NCBI GenBank assembly: GCA_023421735.1
Contig: JAEZSP010000037.1
Location: 1 to 64,000, forward strand
DNA: 64,000 bases
Origin: Bacillota bacterium
GTDB lineage: Bacteria; Bacillota_A; Clostridia; Christensenellales; Aristaeellaceae
Direction: 5' to 3'
The translations under genes and the position numbers were made by a program. The notes beneath the pieces are model-generated. The model was not told the origin of the DNA and did not search any database. It saw only the letters and a list, made by a program, of their open reading frames with translations. Numbering within the stretch: position 1 is the stretch's first letter; each line of letters begins with the position of its first letter. Positions 54,134 through 63,289 of the stretch are shown piece after piece.

Positions 54134-55960
54134 ATGTGTGGAATCGTCGGATTCTCGGGATCTCAGAAGGCCGCGCCGGTTCTGTTGCAGGCGCTTTCCA
54201 AACTCGAGTACAGGGGATATGACTCTGCGGGCATTGCGCTGAGCAGCGACGGGGAGATCGAGTTGGTCAAGACCATTGGCATGATAAAAAACCTTTGCGA
54301 TCGAACGCAGGACGGCGAAGCGCTTTCCGGTCATGCCGGCATTGCGCATACCCGTTGGGCGACTCACGGCGCGCCCAACGAAGTCAACGCCCATCCACAC
54401 ATCTCCCAAAACGGAAAGTTTGCCATCGTGCACAACGGGATCATCGAGAACTATGCGGAATTGCGCCAGGAGCTGATCCAGACGGGCATTAAGTTCGTCA
54501 GCGAGACCGATACAGAGGTCGCCGCGCAGCTCATCGGCGCCTACTACGAGGGCGACGTGCGCCATGCCATCCTGAAGGCCGCCGGGCGGCTCAAAGGCAG
54601 CTACGCGCTGGGCGTCGTCTGTGCGGACACCCCCGGCGTGGTCTACGCACTGCGCGAGGAGAGCCCGCTCATCATCGGGCTGGGCATCGGCGAGAACTAC
54701 TTCGCGTCGGACATCACCGCCTTTATCGCCTACACGCGCTCCGTGAAGTATTTAAACGACGGGGAGTTCGCGGAGATTTCGGAAGATGCGGTCCGGATCT
54801 TTGACGGTACCGGACGCGAGGTGGAGCGCGAGGCAACCCGCATTACATGGGACGTGGAAGCGGCGGAGAAGGGCGGCTTTGAGCATTTCATGCTCAAGGA
54901 AATCATGGAGCAACCGCGCGCCGTGAAGTCAACCGTCGATGCGCGCATCAAAAACGGCGCAGTCGCGCTGGACGACGTGAAGCTGACCGCCGACGATTTG
55001 AAGGGCGTGCGCGAGATCGTTCTGACCGCCTGCGGCTCCGCCTACCACGCGGGCTGTGTGGGCAAGTATGCCATCGAGGATCTGTGCGGGATCCCCGTGC
55101 GCGTGGAGATCGCAAGCGAGCTGCGCTATCGCGCGGTCGGGATCGGGCCGGACGTTTTGGTCATCGCGATTTCGCAGTCCGGCGAAACGGCCGACACGCT
55201 CGCCGCGATGCGCGAGTGCAAGGCGCGCGGCGCGCGCGTCATGGCAATTGTAAATGTGGTCGGTTCGGCGGTTGCGAAGCTTGCGGACGACGCGATCTAT
55301 ACATGGGCGGGACCTGAGATCGCCGTTGCAACCACGAAGGGATACACCACGCAGGTGTCGGTTCTGTATCTGATCGCAATCCGTTTCGGGGTGCTCATTG
55401 GGAAAATTGATGCCGCGCGCGAGAAGGCCCTGATTGCGGAGCTTCAGAAAGTGCCGCCGATGATGCAGCGCGCGATCGACCTGAACCATCACGCGGAGTA
55501 TCTCGCCAAGCGCTATGCCAAGAACGAATCCGTGTTCTTCATCGGCCGCAACATCGACTGCGCGGTCTGCCTTGAAGGTTCCCTCAAGCTCAAGGAAATC
55601 TCTTATATTCACTCGGAAGCTTACCCTGCGGGCGAACTCAAGCACGGAACCATTGCGCTCATCGAACAGGATCGGCTAGTCGTCGCCCTCGCCTGCCATG
55701 AGCCGCTCTTTGACAAGATGATGAATAACATCAAGGAGGTCAAGGCGCGCGGCGCGAAGGTGCTGGGCGTCACGCCCGAGGGGAACAAGCGTATCTTCTC
55801 GGAAGCCGATGACGCGCTCTTCGTCCCGGTCATCGACCCCGTCTTCATGCCGGTTGTCGAGATCGTTCCGCTGCAGCTTTTCGCCTATTACGTTGCCTAC
55901 GCAAACGGCTGCGACATCGACAAGCCGAAGAATCTCGCAAAGTCCGTGACAGTCGAGTAG
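54134..55960 (+). CDS. glmS: Glutamine--fructose-6-phosphate aminotransferase (isomerising)
   Basis: A 608-residue enzyme that makes glucosamine-6-phosphate, the first step to cell-wall amino sugars. The start must be the ATG at 54134, because the catalytic Cys directly follows Met (CGIVGFSG). The glutaminase domain (about 1-225) has RWATHG and HNGIIENY; two SIS sugar domains follow (AISQSGETADT near 350; LEGSLKLKEISYIHSEAYPAGELKHG near 480-505). The C-terminus DIDKPKNLAKSVTVE is invariant in GlmS. No glmS ribozyme is recognised in the 74-base upstream gap. Confidence 0.97.
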   Translation: MCGIVGFSGSQKAAPVLLQALSKLEYRGYDSAGIALSSDGEIELVKTIGMIKNLCDRTQDGEALSGHAGIAHTRWATHGAPNEVNAHPHISQNGKFAIVHNGIIENYAELRQELIQTGIKFVSETDTEVAAQLIGAYYEGDVRHAILKAAGRLKGSYALGVVCADTPGVVYALREESPLIIGLGIGENYFASDITAFIAYTRSVKYLNDGEFAEISEDAVRIFDGTGREVEREATRITWDVEAAEKGGFEHFMLKEIMEQPRAVKSTVDARIKNGAVALDDVKLTADDLKGVREIVLTACGSAYHAGCVGKYAIEDLCGIPVRVEIASELRYRAVGIGPDVLVIAISQSGETADTLAAMRECKARGARVMAIVNVVGSAVAKLADDAIYTWAGPEIAVATTKGYTTQVSVLYLIAIRFGVLIGKIDAAREKALIAELQKVPPMMQRAIDLNHHAEYLAKRYAKNESVFFIGRNIDCAVCLEGSLKLKEISYIHSEAYPAGELKHGTIALIEQDRLVVALACHEPLFDKMMNNIKEVKARGAKVLGVTPEGNKRIFSEADDALFVPVIDPVFMPVVEIVPLQLFAYYVAYANGCDIDKPKNLAKSVTVE

Positions 55961-55962
55961 GG

Positions 55963-55991
55963 ATCATCCGGGGGCCCAACCCCCGGATGAT
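55963..55991. terminator. Perfect 12-bp hairpin after glmS
   Basis: ATCATCCGGGGG pairs with CCCCCGGATGAT over CCCAA, starting two bases after the glmS stop; followed by TTAAGG, no T run. Confidence 0.6.
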
Positions 55992-56043
55992 TTAAGGGTG
56001 CGCAAAAAGTGCGCCATGCATCCGATACATAACCTATGTTTAC

Positions 56044-56072
56044 TTGATAACGCGGCAAAGCGGGGATATAAT
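56044..56072 (+). promoter_or_regulatory. Promoter of purB-purA
   Basis: TTGATA (56044-56049), 17 nt, TATAAT (56067-56072), 33 bases before the purB ATG. Confidence 0.75.
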
Positions 56073-56105
56073 AGAGCCAGTGTGTTTTTTGGGAGGTTCC
56101 CCGAT

Positions 56106-57536
56106 ATGAAGGATCGTTACGAGAGCCCGCTCTGTTCGCGGTATGCATCGAAAAAAATGCAGTTCATCTTCTCGCCCGACTTCAAGTTTTCGACCTGGCG
56201 CAGGCTTTGGATCGCCCTCGCGGAGAGCGAGCAGGAGCTTGGGCTCGAGATCACAGAGGTGCAGCTTGCCGAGATGCGCGCGCACATCGACGACATTGAC
56301 TATGCGCGCGCGGCGGACTACGAAAAAAAACTCCGGCACGACGTGATGGCGCACCTGCATGCATTCGGGGATTTGTGCCCGTCTGCGAAGCCCATCATTC
56401 ATCTGGGCGCGACCTCCTGCTATGTGGGCGACAATACGGACGTCATCCAGATGCGCGAGGGCCTGCAACAGATCAAAAAACTGCTCGTAAACGCAATTGC
56501 CGCCCTCGGCGCATTCGCTGAAAAATATAAGGACGTGCCGACGCTCGCCTATACCCACTTTCAGGCCGCGCAGCCCACGACCCTTGGAAAGCGCGCGACA
56601 TTGTGGGCGCAGGATTACCTCATGGATCTCGACCGGCTCGATTTCGAGCTTTCGAACCTCAGGCTCTTGGGCTGCAAGGGCACGACCGGCACCGGCGCAA
56701 GCTTTTTGGAGCTTTTTGGCGGCGACCGGGAGAAGGTGCTGGCGCTCGAGGCGCGGATCGCGGCGAAGATGGACTTTGCCGCCTGTTCTCCGGTTTCCGG
56801 GCAGACGTATTCGCGCAAGGTGGATTCTTTCGTCGTGAATGTTTTGGCGGGAATCGCCCAGTCGGCGTCCAAAATGGCGACCGACATTCGGCTCCTTTCG
56901 CACTTGAAGGAATTCGACGAGCCGTTTGAATCCGGTCAGGTCGGTTCCTCTGCTATGGCATACAAGCGAAACCCCATGCGCTGCGAGCGGATAACGTCCC
57001 TTGCGCGCTATGTGATTGCGGACGCGCAGAACCCGGCAATCACCGCTGCGACGCAGTGGCTCGAGCGAACGCTCGACGATTCCGCGAATCGCAGAATCGC
57101 AATTCCGGAGGCGTTTCTCGCGGTCGACGCGATCCTGACGCTTGCCATCAACGTCATTTCCGGCTGCCGGGTCTATCCGAAGGTGATGGAAAAGCATCTC
57201 CTTGAGGAATTGCCCTTCATGGCGACCGAAAACATACTCATGCGCGCGGTCTCTCTGGGCGGCGACCGACAGGAACTGCACGAGGCGATCCGGCAGTACT
57301 CGGTCGAAACGGCGCAGCACGTCAAACTCGAGGGCGGGGATAACGACCTCATTGGAAAGCTCAGAGCCGATCCGCGCTTCTGTCTCGACGATGCGGCGCT
57401 GGCCGAAATCCTCGACGTCAAGGCGTTCGTGGGCCTCGCGCCCTTTCAGACGGAATCGTTCATTGCGGAATACATCGAACCCGCGCTCAACGCCAACCGG
57501 GAGCTTCTCGGCGCGGACGCGCAGGTCAACGTATAG
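56106..57536 (+). CDS. purB: Adenylosuccinate lyase
   Basis: A 476-residue member of the fumarase/aspartase superfamily. It cleaves adenylosuccinate to AMP and SAICAR to AICAR in purine synthesis. The family signature SSAMAYKRNPMRCERI is near residues 280-295; HLGATSCYVGDNTD near 98-111 and THFQAAQPTTLGKR near 147-160 hold the substrate-binding His residues. I start at ATG 56106 after GGGAGG; the frame is open upstream through the promoter. It precedes purA by 12 bases, so both AMP-branch enzymes are made together. Confidence 0.96.
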   Translation: MKDRYESPLCSRYASKKMQFIFSPDFKFSTWRRLWIALAESEQELGLEITEVQLAEMRAHIDDIDYARAADYEKKLRHDVMAHLHAFGDLCPSAKPIIHLGATSCYVGDNTDVIQMREGLQQIKKLLVNAIAALGAFAEKYKDVPTLAYTHFQAAQPTTLGKRATLWAQDYLMDLDRLDFELSNLRLLGCKGTTGTGASFLELFGGDREKVLALEARIAAKMDFAACSPVSGQTYSRKVDSFVVNVLAGIAQSASKMATDIRLLSHLKEFDEPFESGQVGSSAMAYKRNPMRCERITSLARYVIADAQNPAITAATQWLERTLDDSANRRIAIPEAFLAVDAILTLAINVISGCRVYPKVMEKHLLEELPFMATENILMRAVSLGGDRQELHEAIRQYSVETAQHVKLEGGDNDLIGKLRADPRFCLDDAALAEILDVKAFVGLAPFQTESFIAEYIEPALNANRELLGADAQVNV

Positions 57537-57548
57537 GAGGACAAACAA

Positions 57549-58808
57549 ATGCTGACTGCTGTGGTTGGAATCAACTGGGGCGACGAGGGCAAGGGGCGCA
57601 TGGTTGACCTGCTCTCGCAGGATTATAAGATGGTTGCGCGCTATCAGGGCGGAAACAACGCCGGGCACACGGTCGTGAACCCGCGCGGGAAGTTCATTTT
57701 GAACCTGTTGCCCTCCGGTATTTTGCGCGACGATACGGTCAATGTGATGGGCCCGGGTATGGTCATCGATTTGGAGCATCTGTTCGGCGAGGTCGGACGC
57801 CTGCGCGACGCGGGTATTGCGGTTACGCCCGCGCATCTCAAAATTTCGGATCGCGCGGTCATCTGCATGCCGTATCACAAGCTCCTGGATAACCTCGAGG
57901 AGGACAGGCTTGCGGACCGCAAGTTCGGTTCGACCCGCCGGGGCATTGCGCCCGTGTATGCGGATCGGTACATGAAAAAAGTAATCCGTATGGCTGATCT
58001 TCTGACCCCGGATACGCTGCGCGGCAAGATCGAGAACATACTCGAATGGAAAAATCTGACCGTCGTGGGCGGCTACGGACACGCGGCAATTACGGCGCGG
58101 GAGATGCTCGACTGGCTCGAAAAATACGGCATGCCGTTTCGGGATTTCATCTGCGATACGACGTCCCTTCTCGCGTCTTCCGAGAGCGTTATCTTCGAGG
58201 CGCAGCTTGGCGCGCTTCGCGATATCGATTACGGCATTTATCCCTATACCTCATCTTCCACGACGCTCGCCGCCTATGCGCCCATCGGCGCCGGGATTCC
58301 CGGGCGCAGGCTTGACCGCGTGGTGGGCATCATGAAGGCGTATTCCTCCTGCGTGGGTGAAGGGCCGTTTACCTGCGAACTGTTTGGCGATGCGGGCAAG
58401 GCGCTGCGCGACGCGGGCGCCGAATACGGTGCGGCGACCGGCCGACCGCGGCGCGTGGGTGGATTTGACGTTCCGGCGTCGAAGTACGGCGTGCTGGTGC
58501 AGGGCGCGGATGAATTGGCAGTGACGAAGCTGGATGTTTTGTCCTACCTTGACAAGATTCCGGTGTGCGTGGCCTACGAGGTGGACGGTGAAAAGACGGA
58601 TACGTTCATGGTCGGCGATCGGCTGGGTCGTGCCAAGCCCGTCTACGAGGAGATGGACGGCTGGAAGACCGACATTTCCGGCTGCCGTACGTTCGGGGCG
58701 CTTCCGAAAAACGCGCAGAAGTACGTGCGCTACCTCGAAGAGGCGGTTACCTGCCGCATCCGCTACGTGTCGGTTGGCGCGGCGCGCGACGAATATATCG
58801 AAATGTAA
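57549..58808 (+). CDS. purA: Adenylosuccinate synthetase
   Basis: A 419-residue GTP-dependent enzyme that joins IMP and aspartate to adenylosuccinate. The N-terminus INWGDEGKGRMVDLL is the P-loop with catalytic Asp, and GGNNAGHTVV near 35-44 has the catalytic His. GSTRRGIAPVYADR near 125-138 and TSSSTTLA near 236 are also diagnostic. Slightly shorter than the usual ~430. GTP-site NKxD-type loop is less clear. The second gene of the purBA operon, ended by a good terminator. Confidence 0.96.
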   Translation: MLTAVVGINWGDEGKGRMVDLLSQDYKMVARYQGGNNAGHTVVNPRGKFILNLLPSGILRDDTVNVMGPGMVIDLEHLFGEVGRLRDAGIAVTPAHLKISDRAVICMPYHKLLDNLEEDRLADRKFGSTRRGIAPVYADRYMKKVIRMADLLTPDTLRGKIENILEWKNLTVVGGYGHAAITAREMLDWLEKYGMPFRDFICDTTSLLASSESVIFEAQLGALRDIDYGIYPYTSSSTTLAAYAPIGAGIPGRRLDRVVGIMKAYSSCVGEGPFTCELFGDAGKALRDAGAEYGAATGRPRRVGGFDVPASKYGVLVQGADELAVTKLDVLSYLDKIPVCVAYEVDGEKTDTFMVGDRLGRAKPVYEEMDGWKTDISGCRTFGALPKNAQKYVRYLEEAVTCRIRYVSVGAARDEYIEM

Positions 58809-58819
58809 TCTCCCTGTTT

Positions 58820-58857
58820 CCGCGCGGTTCGGCCTTCGGGTCGCCGCGCGGCTTTTT
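58820..58857 (+). terminator. Intrinsic terminator of purBA
   Basis: CCGCGCGG (58820-58827) pairs with CCGCGCGG (58844-58851) over a 16-nt loop and is followed by CTTTTTA. Confidence 0.8.
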
Positions 58858-58893
58858 ATGCCAATCCCGTTGTGGTACGGCGTTCGCTTTTCC

Positions 58894-58922
58894 TTGACGC
58901 GGCGATGAATATACGTCATAAT
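58894..58922 (+). promoter_or_regulatory. Promoter of the ABC-F gene
   Basis: TTGACG (58894-58899), 17 nt, CATAAT (58917-58922), 27 bases before the ATG at 58950. Confidence 0.65.
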
Positions 58923-58949
58923 AGTATTATCTGAATATAGGTGGTCGTT

Positions 58950-60829
58950 ATGGCAGACATCAATATCGCAAACGTTAAAAAATCGTTTCAGCAGGATCGG
59001 ATCGTACTGGACGGCGTGACGTTTCAGGTCGACCGCGGCGAGCGCGTCGGGCTGATTGGCGGAAACGGCACGGGCAAAACGACGCTCTTGCGCCTCATCA
59101 CGGGCGAGCTTGCGCCGGACGCGGGCGTGGCGAACGTCGGGAAGGGGCTGCAACTGGGCTATGTGGCGCAGCTGAATCACTATGCCCCGGGCACGACGTG
59201 CGAGGACGTTTTGCGCGCGGCATTTGCGCGCATGTTCGAGGTCGCGCAGGAAATGGAGAAAATCCACGCGGGCATGGACGCGGACGACGCGGGGCGCTAT
59301 TCGCGGCTTATGGACGAATATCTGGCCCTGGGCGGCTATGAATGGGAAACAGGGCTGAACAAGGTCGCAAACGGCCTAGGGATCGATCCCGAGATGCGCG
59401 AACGTTTTTTGCGGATCTTTCGGGCGGCGAAAAGACCCGCGTGTGCCTTGCGCGACTGATTCTTGAAAAGACGGACGTACTGCTTCTGGACGAGCCGACG
59501 AATCACCTCGACACGCGTTCCATGGAGTGGCTTGAGGATTATCTTATCCATTACAAGGGTACCGTGCTCGTGGTCTCGCACGACCGATATTTTCTGGACG
59601 TGGTCGTGACACGCATCGTAGAGTTGGAGCACGGCAAGCCGGCGTTTTACGGCGGCAATTACACATTTTATGTTGCCGAAAAGGAGCTGCGCTATCGCCA
59701 GCAACTCATGCGCTATCAGCGCGAACAGGCAAAGGTGAAGCAGCTTGAATTTCAGGTGCAGCGCCTTAAGGCATGGGGTTCTGTGTATGACAATCCGGCG
59801 CTTCACAAGCGGGCGCGGGCGATGGAAAAGCGCATCGAGCGCGTGCAGGAAACCGACCGTCCCACGAAGGAAACGCGCATGGACGTGGGCTTTCGCTCCG
59901 ATCAATTTCGTGCCGACCGGGTTTTGTGGACGGAGAATCTCACAAAGGCATTCGGCGAAAAGATGCTTTTTCAGGGCGTGAATGCACAGATGCGCGGTGG
60001 AGGCGAGCGGATCGCGCTCTTGGGTCCGAACGGCTGCGGCAAGACCACGTTTTTAAAGATTCTGATGGGAATCGAAAAGGCGGATACGGGAGAGGCGTGC
60101 TTCGGACCGTCCGTCTGCTGGGCATACCTTCCGCAGGTGGTCGAATTTGAGCATCCGGAGAGAACCTTATACGACACGCTGCTCTACGAGGCGAACGTGA
60201 CGCCGCAGGAGGCGCGCGACCGGCTTGGCGCGTTCCGGTTCCGGGGCGAAGACCAGTTCAAGACCGTTTCGCAGCTCTCGGGCGGCGAGCGCGCGCGGCT
60301 TCGGATGTGCCTCATCATGCTGTCGCGGGCAAATTTGCTTATCCTCGACGAGCCGACCAACCACCTCGATCTCGCTTCGCGCGAGTGGATTGAGGAGGCG
60401 GTGGCGGAATTTGAGGGCGCGCTTCTGTTCGTCTCGCACGACCGTTATTTCATCCGGCGGTTTGCCGATCGGATATGGGAGATCGAGGACGGTATGTTCC
60501 GTGATTGGCCGTGTGATTATGAATCCTACCGCCGTCGAAAATCCCTTGAAAAAAATGCGCCTCCGCCTGTGCGAGAAAAACCCAAACCGCAGGAGAAAGC
60601 GCCCGCGCGCGATCAGAAAGCCGAGAGGAAGTTGAACGCGCTCGAGCGGGACATCGCGCGCGTCGAGGAACGGCTCGCGGATTTTGCGCCCCGGATCGAA
60701 GCATGCGCGAGCGATTATGTGAAACTGAACGAAATACTGGAAGAGAAAGCGGCGTTGGAGGCGGAACTTGCGGGCATGTACGCCCAATGGGAAAAGGATG
60801 CCGCCGCGTTGGAGGGGGATGCGGAATGA
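58950..60829 (+). CDS. ABC-F family ATPase, interrupted by a one-base frameshift
   Basis: An ABC-F protein, a soluble twin-ATPase acting on ribosomes. It is split: the first part (58950-59459) carries Walker [10 protein letters not shown] (about 38-46), and the second frame carries the rest from about 59405: [15 protein letters not shown] and DEPTNHLD of domain 1, the linker, then [28 protein letters not shown] and DEPTNHLDL of domain 2, and a C-terminal coiled coil. At T6 (59405-59410) frame 1 gives ERFLRIF and the -1 frame gives [11 protein letters not shown]. One more T would restore a protein of about 626 residues. Sequencing error, recent mutation or programmed slippage are all possible. 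It overlaps the dehydrogenase gene by 4 bases. Confidence 0.85.
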
Positions 60830-62010
60830 AGATTGCCATTGCGGGCGCGGGGTATGTGGGGCTATCGAACGCGGTGCTCCTCGCACAGAAAAATCCGGTT
60901 GTTTTGTATGACATCGTGCCGGAAAAAATAAAACTGATTTCGGAAGGCAAGTCGCCCATCGTGGACGCTGAGCTCGAAGACTATCTGGCGCACCGGACGC
61001 TGGACCTGCAGGTGACGACGGATTTCCGTGCGGCATTTTCGGATGCCGAGTTGGTCGTCATCGCGACGCCGACCAACTACGATCCTGTTCGCAACTACTT
61101 CGACACCTCGTCCGTCGAGGACGTGATTGCCAAGGTGATCGAGGCGAATCCCGATGCGGTGATCATCATAAAATCCACCGTACCGGTTGGATACACCGAG
61201 GCGGCGCGCGCCGAATTTACCTGTGATAACATCCTGTTTTCACCGGAATTTTTGCGGGAGGGGCGCGCGCTTTACGACAATCTCCACCCCTCGCGCATCA
61301 TCGTGGGTGTGCCAATCAAAAACGCGCGGCTTAAAAAGGCGGCGGAAAACTTTGCGCACCTGCTCCGCGAGGGCGCGGTCAAACAGGACATCGAGACGCT
61401 GTTTATGAACCCAACCGAGGCGGAGGCCGTGAAGCTGTTTGCAAATACATATCTGGCGCTCCGCGTAAGCTTCTTTAACGAGCTTGATTCCTATGCGGAG
61501 ACGCGCAATCTCAACACCCGCTCGATCATCGAGGGCGTGTGCATGGATCCGCGCATCGGCACGCATTACAATAATCCGTCCTTCGGGTACGGCGGCTACT
61601 GCCTTCCGAAGGACACGAAACAGCTGCTTGCGAACTATACCGATGTGCCCAACAATATCATCGGGGCGATCGTGGCGGCAAATTCGACGCGCAAGGATTT
61701 CATTGCAGACCGGATTATCGAGAGAAAGCCGAAGATCGTGGGCGTGTACCGGCTCACCATGAAGGCGGGTTCGGATAATTTCCGGCAGTCGAGCATACAG
61801 GGCGTGATGAAGCGCATCAAGGCCAAGGGCATCGAGGTCGTCGTGTATGAGCCGACGCTTGCGGAGGAAGGGTTCTACAACAGCCGCGTGATCCGCGACC
61901 TTGCGCAATTCAAGGAGATGAGCGACGTGATCCTGGCGAATCGGTATGCCGATGAGATCGCGGACGTGCTGGATAAGGTCTACACGCGCGACATCTATTT
62001 CAGAGATTAG
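60826..62010 (+). CDS. UDP-glucose 6-dehydrogenase / nucleotide-sugar dehydrogenase
   Basis: A 394-residue NAD-dependent enzyme that should oxidise UDP-glucose to UDP-glucuronate. The NAD-binding N-terminus is [31 protein letters not shown] near 112-125 and [20 protein letters not shown] near 137-156 are family motifs. The catalytic Cys is in [14 protein letters not shown] near 253. This is the shorter Ugd subgroup of about 390 residues found with polysaccharide genes. The ATG at 60826 overlaps the ABC-F stop codon (ATGA), giving coupled translation; the lipase-like gene follows by 8 bases. Confidence 0.93.
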   Translation: MKIAIAGAGYVGLSNAVLLAQKNPVVLYDIVPEKIKLISEGKSPIVDAELEDYLAHRTLDLQVTTDFRAAFSDAELVVIATPTNYDPVRNYFDTSSVEDVIAKVIEANPDAVIIIKSTVPVGYTEAARAEFTCDNILFSPEFLREGRALYDNLHPSRIIVGVPIKNARLKKAAENFAHLLREGAVKQDIETLFMNPTEAEAVKLFANTYLALRVSFFNELDSYAETRNLNTRSIIEGVCMDPRIGTHYNNPSFGYGGYCLPKDTKQLLANYTDVPNNIIGAIVAANSTRKDFIADRIIERKPKIVGVYRLTMKAGSDNFRQSSIQGVMKRIKAKGIEVVVYEPTLAEEGFYNSRVIRDLAQFKEMSDVILANRYADEIADVLDKVYTRDIYFRD

Positions 62011-62018
62011 GAGAAACC

Positions 62019-63053
62019 ATGAGACGATTTTTCTGCGCGTTGCTCGCGCTTGCGCTTTTTGCCATTCCGGCCTTTGCCGAGGGCGATGCGTTTTCCATTT
62101 CACAGGACAGCACTGCGTTTTCGATGGAGACCGCTTTTTCCATTCTTCAGCTCGCCGCGCCGCAGACTGCGGACGCCGCACGCGCGCTTTTTGAGGGCAT
62201 GGGATTCTCGGTGCTCAGGCAGGCGAACTATGCAAAACGCGTATCCAATCATTCGAATACCAGCGCGTACACCGTCGCAGCCGGGCAGGCAGAAATTCGC
62301 GGCGAGACGCGCACGCTCGTCGTGATCACGATTCGCGGTACGGCCGACGGGGAGTGGTATTCCAACTTCGACTTCGCGGGGGAGACGGGCGGCGCGTGCC
62401 TGTATGCGGAAAACTTTATGGCGGCGGCGCAGGCAATCTTCGATGCGGCGCAGCCGGACATCGATTCTTATCAGAATCCGGTTGTGCTCGCCACGGGCTA
62501 TAGCCGGGGCGCAGCCTGCGCGAATCTATTGGGCGTACTGCTTGATGCGGCCTATGATCCGGCGGATGTGTACGTTTACACGTTTGCAACGCCGAACACG
62601 GTGCATACGGCGGACGTCGATTGTCCGAATATCTTCAACCTCGTGAACATGAACGACGCGATTACGCGCATGCCACCCGCTGCTTGGGGGTTCCATCGTG
62701 CGGGTGTGGACATCGAACTGCGCGATCCGGACAACACAAACGCCGGTATGCACGAGATGTTTCTCGCGCTGCTCGGCGCATGTCCCGATATCGATTCCTA
62801 CTACAACGATCGCCACAGCCTGACTGCTCCGGGGCTTTCGGAGGACGGGATCGCCTTTTTCGAGCTTTTTCAGGCGGTTGCGGATGCCTTTACAAACGGC
62901 ACGCCTTCCGCAGAAACACAGGCGCTCTTTCAGCAGATCATGACGGGCCAAAGCGACATGGCGGCTTTCTTCTCCCTCTTTATGGGCACCAGTCAGACCA
63001 GCTTCTTCGATCAGCATATGCCCACCGTGTATATGAATCTCATGGGAGAATAA
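62019..63053 (+). CDS. Secreted lipase-class-3-like alpha/beta-hydrolase
   Basis: A 344-residue exported protein. The signal peptide (about 1-20) ends PAFAEG. The segment LVVITIRGTADGEWYSNFDF near 105-124 matches the class 3 lipase strand with the oxyanion region, and VLATGYSRGAACANLLG near 155-171 is the nucleophile elbow (GYSRG). A catalytic Asp is likely near NLVNMNDAITRMPP (about 208-221), and His in NDRHSLTAPG (about 266-275). The C-terminal ~60 residues (GTSQTSFFDQH) are helical. The substrate, lipid or ester, is not identifiable. It is third in the ABC-F-ugd-lipase unit. Confidence 0.82.
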   Translation: MRRFFCALLALALFAIPAFAEGDAFSISQDSTAFSMETAFSILQLAAPQTADAARALFEGMGFSVLRQANYAKRVSNHSNTSAYTVAAGQAEIRGETRTLVVITIRGTADGEWYSNFDFAGETGGACLYAENFMAAAQAIFDAAQPDIDSYQNPVVLATGYSRGAACANLLGVLLDAAYDPADVYVYTFATPNTVHTADVDCPNIFNLVNMNDAITRMPPAAWGFHRAGVDIELRDPDNTNAGMHEMFLALLGACPDIDSYYNDRHSLTAPGLSEDGIAFFELFQAVADAFTNGTPSAETQALFQQIMTGQSDMAAFFSLFMGTSQTSFFDQHMPTVYMNLMGE

Positions 63054-63074
63054 CCTCATAATTCGGACAGGTAC

Positions 63075-63159
63075 GCCCCGTCCACCCGCCCCTGGCAGCC
63101 TCTCTTGCGAAGTGAATGCGGTTCGCGGGCTAGGAGACCAAGGGGCGGGTGGGCGGGGC
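63075..63159. repeat. Long imperfect stem-loop (about 85 bp)
   Basis: The arm 63075-63095 (GCCCCGTCCACCCGCCCCTGG less one base limits) pairs with 63138-63159 with one mismatch and one bulge; weaker pairing extends towards CTTGCGAA/TTCGCGGG. It follows the lipase gene and may be a terminator or a REP-like element. Confidence 0.5.
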
Positions 63160-63193
63160 AACTTCGTGACTTCGCAAAGGATGCGCAAAAGCG

Positions 63194-63231
63194 CCGCGAT
63201 CCGCCCGGGACCAGCGCCGGGCGGATCGCGG
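63194..63231. terminator. Perfect 15-bp hairpin between convergent genes
   Basis: CCGCGATCCGCCCGG pairs with CCGGGCGGATCGCGG over an 8-nt loop. It lies in the 236-base convergent gap before the binding-protein gene. No T run is seen. Confidence 0.5.
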
Positions 63232-63289
63232 AAAACGGAGCATTGCGCGCGTAAAGCGCGATCGTTTGTCGGGGGCAGTTCCGCATCGC

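Noticed and set aside
56040..58082. 680-codon open frame opposite purB-purA
   Set aside because: Antisense shadow of two clear housekeeping genes; no domain and a biased composition.
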